From Thermodesulfovibrio sp. (lineage in GTDB: Bacteria > Nitrospirota > Thermodesulfovibrionia > Thermodesulfovibrionales > JdFR-85), in NCBI GenBank assembly GCA_027050975.1, contig JALUAR010000240.1, positions 1-9,281 on the forward strand: a stretch of 9,281 nucleotides of DNA. Direction: 5' to 3'. Numbering within the stretch: position 1 is the stretch's first letter; the number at the start of each line of letters is the position of its first letter. A model generated the notes under the pieces. That model did not search any database. It was not told where the DNA came from and worked only from the letters and a program-made list of their open reading frames with translations. The position numbers and the translations under genes were made by a program. Positions 5,182-9,281 of the stretch are shown in pieces.

Positions 5182-5664
5182 ATGTCCATCAAGGATCTCG
5201 TTCCTTTCAGGAAAAAAGAGACTGTTACAAGGGTCCATGAACCATTCAGGAGCTTTTTTGAGGAGATAGAGGAACTCTTCGACAGGTTCTTCAGTGACTT
5301 TGAGATAGCGCCTCTGAACAGAGAGGGGTTATTTACCCCAAGGATTGACTTCACGGAGAATGATAAAGAGTATCGCATCAGTGCGGAACTGCCCGGCATG
5401 GATGAGAAGGATATCGAGGTGCTGATGGATGAGGACTCCCTGACCATCAGGGGTGAAAAAAAGGAGGACAAAGAGGAGAAAGGTAAAGATTATTATTACA
5501 GAGAGAGGAGGTTCGGTTCCTTTACAAGGACGATTCCACTGCCTGAAAACATCGACCGGGATAAGATAGAGGCTAAGTTCAAAAACGGAGTGCTCACACT
5601 GAGACTTCCGAAAACAGCAGCTACTGCCAGGAATGTGAAAAAGATTGAGGTAAAGACAGCATAA
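5182..5664 (+). CDS. hsp20: Hsp20-family small heat-shock protein, copy 3
   Basis: The 160-aa protein has an N-terminal arm (1-50) with an aromatic amphipathic stretch FRSFFEEIEELFDRFF (22-37), an alpha-crystallin domain (about 52-144) with AELPGMDEKDIEV (68-80) and GVLTLRLPK (136-144), and a tail ending in KKIEVKTA whose I-x-V motif (155-157) fits oligomer docking. This is the common class A bacterial Hsp20 layout, binding unfolding proteins without ATP. ATG 5182 follows AGGAGG (5168-5173) by eight bases, and the in-frame GTG at 5173 is embedded in that site. It is the last gene of the operon; a perfect 12-bp stem-loop follows 39 bases after its stop. Its sequence clearly differs from copies 1 and 2, so the triplet is not a recent duplication. 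Confidence 0.95.
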   Translation: MSIKDLVPFRKKETVTRVHEPFRSFFEEIEELFDRFFSDFEIAPLNREGLFTPRIDFTENDKEYRISAELPGMDEKDIEVLMDEDSLTIRGEKKEDKEEKGKDYYYRERRFGSFTRTIPLPENIDRDKIEAKFKNGVLTLRLPKTAATARNVKKIEVKTA

Positions 5665-5703
5665 AGACTGGAAGCGGATAAAAGCTTCGCTACCAGAGAG
5701 AAG

Positions 5704-5733
5704 ATCAGGCAGGGTGACACCCTGCCTGATTTA
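5704..5733 (+). terminator. Stem-loop terminator of the hsp20 operon
   Basis: ATCAGGCAGGGT (5704-5715) and ACCCTGCCTGAT (5719-5730) are a perfect 12-bp stem with a three-base loop. Only a short TTT-containing run follows (5730-5732), so release may be less efficient than for a classical intrinsic terminator. Position after the last hsp20 stop and before the next promoter supports the role. Confidence 0.75.
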
Positions 5734-5806
5734 ATCAGAAAATAGTGAAATTTGACTTTATAAAAAACCCGGTTCCAGCTGTAACAACAAACCACATACT
5801 ATGAAT

Positions 5807-5819
5807 CTTATCGCTGAAT
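5807..5819 (+). repeat. Intergenic repeat CTTATCGCTGAAT, copy 1
   Basis: This 13-mer recurs exactly at 8684-8696 in the same orientation. Each copy is preceded by AAACCA, 18 and 21 bases upstream respectively. Here it sits in the 236-base gap (5665-5900) before the PsiE operon promoter. A 13-base match is near the chance level for a window of this size, so meaning is uncertain. Confidence 0.3.
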
Positions 5820-5832
5820 CTGAGAAAAACAA

Positions 5833-5861
5833 TTGATTTTAACTCTGTTATGTCATATCAT
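5833..5861 (+). promoter_or_regulatory. Sigma-70-like promoter of the psiE-rhomboid-protease operon
   Basis: TTGATT (5833-5838) and TATCAT (5856-5861) are spaced by exactly 17 bases, matching four and five of six consensus positions. Transcription would begin near 5868, about 33 bases before the PsiE-family start, after the hsp20 terminator. This makes the downstream three genes a separate unit from the sigma-54-driven operon. Confidence 0.55.
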
Positions 5862-5900
5862 AAATAGAAGAAACAGATTAAGGAGGTACCTGAAGCAGCA

Positions 5901-6386
5901 ATGGAAGAGGAGACTCAGAAAAGGCAGATAGAGTTCTATTTCTGGATTCATTCATTCTTCAGAAAATATGTCGAGATAACACTGGATATTATCCTGATAG
6001 GGCTTGTCCTTGTAACCTTTGTATTCATAGGAAAGACCATATATGCCCTTGGTGTATCCATTTATACAAAAATCGACATAGCCTATATAATCTCCGAAAT
6101 CATGTTTATATTCATTCTCATAGAGGTGGTGAGGCTTCTTATAATCTATCTGGAGTTTCACAGGGTGGCAATAGACACGATGGTGGAGATATCCATCGTA
6201 TCAGTGCTAAGGGAATTGATACTTAATGGAGTTCTTCATACAAAGCCCATTGTTCTTGCCTCGGCATCCTTACTGATCCTGGTTCTAATGTTACTGTTGA
6301 GAGTGGGTAACATCAGATACCAGGTACCGGATGCATATCCGAAATACAAACCATTTTTCAGGAGAAAGAATAAAGAGGTGACGTAG
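5901..6386 (+). CDS. PsiE-family (phosphate-starvation-inducible E) membrane protein
   Basis: This 161-aa protein is predicted to be an inner-membrane protein with about four transmembrane segments (roughly 25-47, 60-84, 93-110 and 115-134) and a basic C-terminal tail (FFRRKNK). The stretch EVVRLLIIYLEFHRVAIDTM (75-94), followed by VEISIVSVLREL, resembles the PsiE family core, where a short amphipathic helix with HR is followed by a conserved VE...R segment. The biochemical function of PsiE is not known; the family name reflects phosphate regulation in E. coli. The ATG at 5901 lies 14 bases after AGGAGG (5881-5886), unusually far, but no nearer in-frame start exists. The rhomboid gene begins four bases after its stop codon, indicating co-translation and perhaps a shared membrane task. 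Confidence 0.7.
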   Translation: MEEETQKRQIEFYFWIHSFFRKYVEITLDIILIGLVLVTFVFIGKTIYALGVSIYTKIDIAYIISEIMFIFILIEVVRLLIIYLEFHRVAIDTMVEISIVSVLRELILNGVLHTKPIVLASASLLILVLMLLLRVGNIRYQVPDAYPKYKPFFRRKNKEVT

Positions 6387-6389
6387 AGT

Positions 6390-7115
6390 ATGTTTCCTCT
6401 GAAAGATACGATTCCGAGCAGAGAGTTTCCCATAGTAACATGGCTGCTTATAGTGGTCAACTCCGTGATCTTTCTTGTAGAGATCTCTTTACCCACGGAT
6501 GTACTGACATCCATCTTTTATCAGTTCGGTGTGGTTCCGGCCCGCTACAGCCATCCTGAGTGGGCGGTTGTCCTCGGTCTTCCCATAGATGACTATCTTC
6601 CCTTTCTGACAAACATGTTTCTCCATGGTGGCTGGATGCATATTATAAGCAACATGTGGACGCTTTATCTTTTTGGGGACAATGTGGAAGACAGCCTCGG
6701 ACATACAAGATTCCTGGTATTTTATCTTCTGTCCGGTATAGCCGCCAGCGTCACACATTACATATTCAACGCAGACTCCACCGTACCGGCAATTGGTGCA
6801 TCAGGAGCCATAGCAGGTGTGATGGGAGCATACTTTATAATGTTTCCCCACTCAAGAATAATCACTTTTATTCCACTATTCTTCATTCCCTATTTTATTG
6901 AAATCCCTGCCTTTGTCTATCTCTGGGTATGGTTTGTCTCACAGTTCTTCTCAGGAACATTCTCCATGCTTTCGCCCGAGTCCGGAGGTGGTATCGCCTG
7001 GTGGGCCCATATCGGCGGATTCCTTGCTGGTATAATTCTGCTACCTCTGTTTAAAAAGAGACGTGATGCCTACAGGAGATACTATCCAGATGAGATATAT
7101 TCCGATATAATCTGA
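6390..7115 (+). CDS. Rhomboid-family intramembrane serine protease
   Basis: The 241-aa, six-helix-type protein carries the complete rhomboid active site: nucleophile S138 in GASGAIAG (136-143), catalytic H207 in WWAHIGGFLAG (204-214), and H84/N88 in GGWMHIISNMW (80-90), which form the oxyanion side. GASGA in helix 4 and AHxxGxxxG in helix 6 define the family. It cleaves transmembrane helices of substrate proteins inside the inner membrane; the substrate here is unknown. The N-terminus is short and cytosolic, the C-terminus basic, with no extra domain. GAGGTGA (6375-6381), inside the end of the PsiE-family gene, is the ribosome site. The next gene starts 23 bases downstream and encodes another membrane-associated serine protease, suggesting joint processing of envelope proteins. 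Confidence 0.95.
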   Translation: MFPLKDTIPSREFPIVTWLLIVVNSVIFLVEISLPTDVLTSIFYQFGVVPARYSHPEWAVVLGLPIDDYLPFLTNMFLHGGWMHIISNMWTLYLFGDNVEDSLGHTRFLVFYLLSGIAASVTHYIFNADSTVPAIGASGAIAGVMGAYFIMFPHSRIITFIPLFFIPYFIEIPAFVYLWVWFVSQFFSGTFSMLSPESGGGIAWWAHIGGFLAGIILLPLFKKRRDAYRRYYPDEIYSDII

Positions 7116-7138
7116 ATACCGAACAAGGAGGTTAAAGG

Positions 7139-7975
7139 ATGGACATACTGAACATACTTTGGATGTTTTTCATAATCTCGGCTCTACAGCCTGTTATAAA
7201 ACAGCGACTCATTGAATCGGCAAGACAGAAGCTTATATCTAAAATCGAGAAGCAGAGAGGCTCAAGAGTAATACTTCTTGTCCACAGACAGGAGACAATG
7301 AGTCTTCTGGGCTTCCCCATTATGAGATACATAAACATCAATGACTCGGAAGAGGTAATAAGGGCTATTCATATGACAGATCCTGACATGCCACTGGATC
7401 TGATTCTACATACACCCGGTGGACTTGTGCTAGCCTCATACCAGATCGCCCATGCAATTAAAAAGCATAAAGGTAAAGTAACGGTCTTTGTTCCACATTA
7501 TGCAATGTCTGGAGGCACACTGATATCCCTTGCTGCTGATGAGATCGTAATGGGAGAGCATGCAGTGCTCGGTCCTGTTGACCCACAGATAGGAGAGTTC
7601 CCGGCTGCCTCACTGGTTAAGCTTGTAAACACAAAGCCTGTCTCCGAGGTTGACGACAAGACATGGATACTTGCAGACATCGGTGCAAAGGCGATGCAGC
7701 AACTTAAGAAACAGATACTCTCACTGTTGAATGATCGATATCAGGCTGATGATGCTGAAAGGATTGCAACAGTCCTTTCCGAGGGCAGATGGACACATGA
7801 CTACCCTATCACATATGAGGAGGCAAAGGAACTGGGGCTTAATGTGAGCACCGAGGTTCCCCAGGAGATATATCAGCTTATGAGTCTTTACAGACAGCCT
7901 GTAAGACATCAGCAGCCCTCTGTGGAGTATATCCCCATGCCGAGATATAAAAAATCTACCCAAAAGGAGCACTGA
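7139..7975 (+). CDS. Membrane-anchored SDH-family (ClpP/SppA-fold) serine protease
   Basis: The 278-aa protein begins with one hydrophobic segment (about 4-20), probably a membrane anchor, followed by a ClpP/crotonase-fold domain. LILHTPGGLVLAS (88-100) forms the oxyanion loop, and HYAMSGGTLISLAADEIVM (120-138) contains the likely nucleophile S124. The GPVDPQIG motif (145-152) and EGRWTHDYPIT (215-225) are typical of the serine dehydrogenase proteinase (SDH_sah) family; H220 and D221 are candidates for further catalytic residues, which I infer and cannot confirm. Related proteins act as membrane-bound peptidases, and enzymatic data are sparse. AAGGAGG (7125-7131) precedes the ATG by seven bases. 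It ends the operon; the oppositely oriented ykgJ-type gene stops 20 bases later with no clear terminator between. Confidence 0.85.
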   Translation: MDILNILWMFFIISALQPVIKQRLIESARQKLISKIEKQRGSRVILLVHRQETMSLLGFPIMRYININDSEEVIRAIHMTDPDMPLDLILHTPGGLVLASYQIAHAIKKHKGKVTVFVPHYAMSGGTLISLAADEIVMGEHAVLGPVDPQIGEFPAASLVKLVNTKPVSEVDDKTWILADIGAKAMQQLKKQILSLLNDRYQADDAERIATVLSEGRWTHDYPITYEEAKELGLNVSTEVPQEIYQLMSLYRQPVRHQQPSVEYIPMPRYKKSTQKEH

Positions 7976-7995
7976 CAGAGGAGATTCGGCCGGGA

Positions 7996-8613
7996 TTATC
8001 TATCAAAAACAAGTTCAAAGCCGAGGGAGTGGACAAGTACAGCAACAGGTCTTCCGAAGTAAAATTCCATATCCTTGTCTGTTAAGCAGAGGCGTTGGGA
8101 GAGAAACTCCCTGAAGTGGAGATCATAGTTAATAAGCTCCAGCACCTCTTTCTCAGCACCTTTCGGCTGTCCGTTGATGAGACCTTTTATCAGTTTGAGA
8201 TTTACACGCTCGTTGTGGGCCTCGATAAGGCTTCTCATTTCGGGATCAGTCACAATCTCTAACCTGGTAAGCTTTCTTGATCTGTAAAGACTGGCCAGAG
8301 CCTGAGGTCTCCAGCACTCAAGCACCCGGCACTGAAGAGGTCTGTTTTCATAAATTGCACACCCTGAAGACAAGGGGTCATAAAAGATACACTCCCGTGT
8401 ACCTGGCTTCTCCCGGAGCTTTATTAATTCCTCCTCAAGACAGATAAGACGGTCCTGAACATTGTCATATACAATCTCTCCCTCTCTGAGGGTGTATATA
8501 TCCGATAGAGTCAGGGCTCCTGCCTCCATGAGCCTTCTGTCTTCAGGATGAAGCGCGGGAGTGCTCTTACGGCAGCACTCTCCGCATCTTATACATTCCG
8601 TTCTATCAGACAT
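7996..8613 (-). CDS. YkgJ-family cysteine-cluster protein (putative Zn/Fe-binding)
   Basis: The N-terminal ECIRCGECCRK gives the CxxCxxCC signature of the YkgJ family (C7, C10, C13, C14 counted from the ATG at 8613). Further cysteines C58, C75, C85, C95 and C100 lie in RECIFYDPLSSGCAIYENRP and LQCRVLECW, the usual second cluster, likely joining a zinc or iron-sulfur site. The family function is unsettled. The C-terminal half is helical, charged and lacks membrane segments, so it should be cytosolic. I chose ATG 8613 (205 aa); an in-frame GTG at 8619 would add two residues. Neither has a strong ribosome site (GAG five bases before the ATG). It lies 88 bases after lemA on the same strand and may be co-transcribed. 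A 14-bp palindrome sits just upstream. Confidence 0.87.
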   Translation of the reverse strand: MSDRTECIRCGECCRKSTPALHPEDRRLMEAGALTLSDIYTLREGEIVYDNVQDRLICLEEELIKLREKPGTRECIFYDPLSSGCAIYENRPLQCRVLECWRPQALASLYRSRKLTRLEIVTDPEMRSLIEAHNERVNLKLIKGLINGQPKGAEKEVLELINYDLHFREFLSQRLCLTDKDMEFYFGRPVAVLVHSLGFELVFDR

Positions 8614-8624
8614 ATCCACTCATC

Positions 8625-8638
8625 TAAGATTAATCTTA
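8625..8638. repeat. 14-bp perfect palindrome upstream of the ykgJ-type gene
   Basis: TAAGATTAATCTTA is fully self-complementary and lies 11 bases before the chosen start of the cysteine-cluster gene. It could be an operator. A palindrome of this length is expected about once by chance in a window of this size, so position is the only argument. Confidence 0.25.
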
Positions 8639-8683
8639 ACACCCAGATCCAGCGTTAACGAAAAACCATACCACTCCTATAAA

Positions 8684-8696
8684 CTTATCGCTGAAT
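8684..8696 (+). repeat. Intergenic repeat CTTATCGCTGAAT, copy 2
   Basis: Exact match of 5807-5819, located in the 88-base gap between the lemA stop and the ykgJ-type start. Relative to local transcription its orientation is opposite to copy 1, which argues against a shared mRNA-level role. Confidence 0.3.
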
Positions 8697-8701
8697 TTTG
8701 G

Positions 8702-9277
8702 TTAAAACTTAACCTTCGGAGCCTCCTTCTCCGCCTCGGGAATCTCAAAATACTCTGCCTGCTCCACACCTGCCAGCGAGGCAAAGAACCTGCCGAACAC
8801 TGTTCTTCTGTAAGTATTAAGGGCACGAACAGCATCATTGTAACGTTTTCTGGCAACGGCAATCCGATTCTCCGTACCTTCAAGACTATCCATCAACTTC
8901 AGAAAAGACTCACTTGCCTTCAGCTGAGGATAAGCCTCCCTCAGCAGCAGTAGCCTTGACAGCACACCCTCAAGCTGCTGAGATGCCTTGATCTTGTCAG
9001 GAACGGTCTTCGCCTGAAAGTATTTGGTTCTTGCCTCTGCAATTTTTTCAAAAAGCTCTCGTTCATGCTTTGCGTAACCCTTAACCGTCTCCACCAGGTT
9101 GGGAATAAGATCATAACGCCTCTTAAGCTGATTCTCCACCTGAGCCCACTGTGCCTTCACCTGCTCATCCATGACAATCACCTTGTTGTACTGACTGATA
9201 CCCCAGCCGATAATACCAACACCAAATAGTACTAAAATTGCAAGTACGATAAGAAGAGACTTCAACCCCTTGCTCAT
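8702..9277 (-). CDS. lemA: LemA-family membrane-anchored protein
   Basis: This 191-aa protein has an N-terminal uncleaved signal anchor (about 7-29) followed by a long, highly helical domain. The conserved family block runs from QYNKVIVMDEQVKAQWAQV through NQLKRRYDLIPNLVETVKGYAKHE (about 29-72), the strongest LemA signature. A further helical segment with the expected YNDAVRALNTYRR motif follows, with a C-terminus ending PKVKF. The family is an envelope-associated helical-bundle protein of unsettled function, usually beside TPM-domain or metalloprotease genes. None of those is downstream here, where a YkgJ-type gene follows instead; upstream lies outside the window. The start codon is four bases from the right edge. 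GAGG directly touches it, so the main part of the ribosome site may be beyond the window. Confidence 0.94.
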   Translation of the reverse strand: MSKGLKSLLIVLAILVLFGVGIIGWGISQYNKVIVMDEQVKAQWAQVENQLKRRYDLIPNLVETVKGYAKHERELFEKIAEARTKYFQAKTVPDKIKASQQLEGVLSRLLLLREAYPQLKASESFLKLMDSLEGTENRIAVARKRYNDAVRALNTYRRTVFGRFFASLAGVEQAEYFEIPEAEKEAPKVKF

Positions 9278-9281
9278 CCTC

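Noticed and set aside
5118..5471. 117-codon open frame on the minus strand under hsp20 copies 2 and 3
   Set aside because: Serine-rich shadow of the real Hsp20 frames, with no ribosome site and no recognisable domain.
8561..8953. 130-codon open frame on the plus strand spanning the ykgJ/lemA junction
   Set aside because: It is antisense to two well-supported genes, and its composition (many L, S, H, Q) is that of a shadow frame.

Overview
The window looks like a chromosomal stretch from a Gram-negative, free-living, possibly thermotolerant or anaerobic bacterium of moderate GC. Strong AGGAGG ribosome sites, a sigma-54 activator, a triplet of Hsp20 genes, a PsiE/rhomboid/SDH-protease operon and a YkgJ/LemA pair fit Nitrospirota or a deltaproteobacterial-type lineage. 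That placement is an impression from gene content and was not tested by any search. I see no phage, insertion sequence, CRISPR, tRNA or rRNA. No gap between genes exceeds 300 bases.

Left block (1-2441, mostly minus strand). Reading leftward: hpt (purine salvage), queD (7-deazaguanine/queuosine pathway) and pmbA/tldE (TldD/E protease subunit). queD and pmbA overlap by 11 bases, and a 13-bp near-perfect inverted repeat lies between hpt and queD just before the queD ribosome site. A possible 25-codon cysteine-containing small ORF sits at the extreme left edge on the plus strand.

Central block (2442-5733, plus strand). A 474-aa sigma-54 enhancer-binding protein has a receiver-like domain that appears to have lost its phospho-acceptor aspartate. 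It is followed by a 206-nt gap and three tandem, clearly different Hsp20 small heat-shock proteins. The gap holds three copies of a 15-bp imperfect dyad (consensus about GGGTCA-N3-TGTCCT), then a good -24/-12 sigma-54 promoter. The layout reads as a self-contained circuit: an orphan activator binds enhancer sites beside its own stop codon and drives the hsp20 operon. Stem-loops that can hide the ribosome site before the second and (more weakly) third hsp20 genes suggest an added RNA-level, possibly thermosensing, control. The operon ends in a 12-bp perfect stem-loop.

Right block (5734-7975, plus strand). A sigma-70-like promoter precedes a PsiE-family membrane protein, a rhomboid intramembrane serine protease and a membrane-anchored SDH/ClpP-like serine protease. 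They are tightly spaced and form a likely envelope-proteostasis operon.

Right edge (7996-9281, minus strand). lemA (membrane-anchored LemA-family protein) and a YkgJ-type cysteine-cluster protein converge on the protease operon.

The unifying theme of positions 2604-7975 is protein quality control: cytosolic holdases under sigma-54 control next to membrane proteases.
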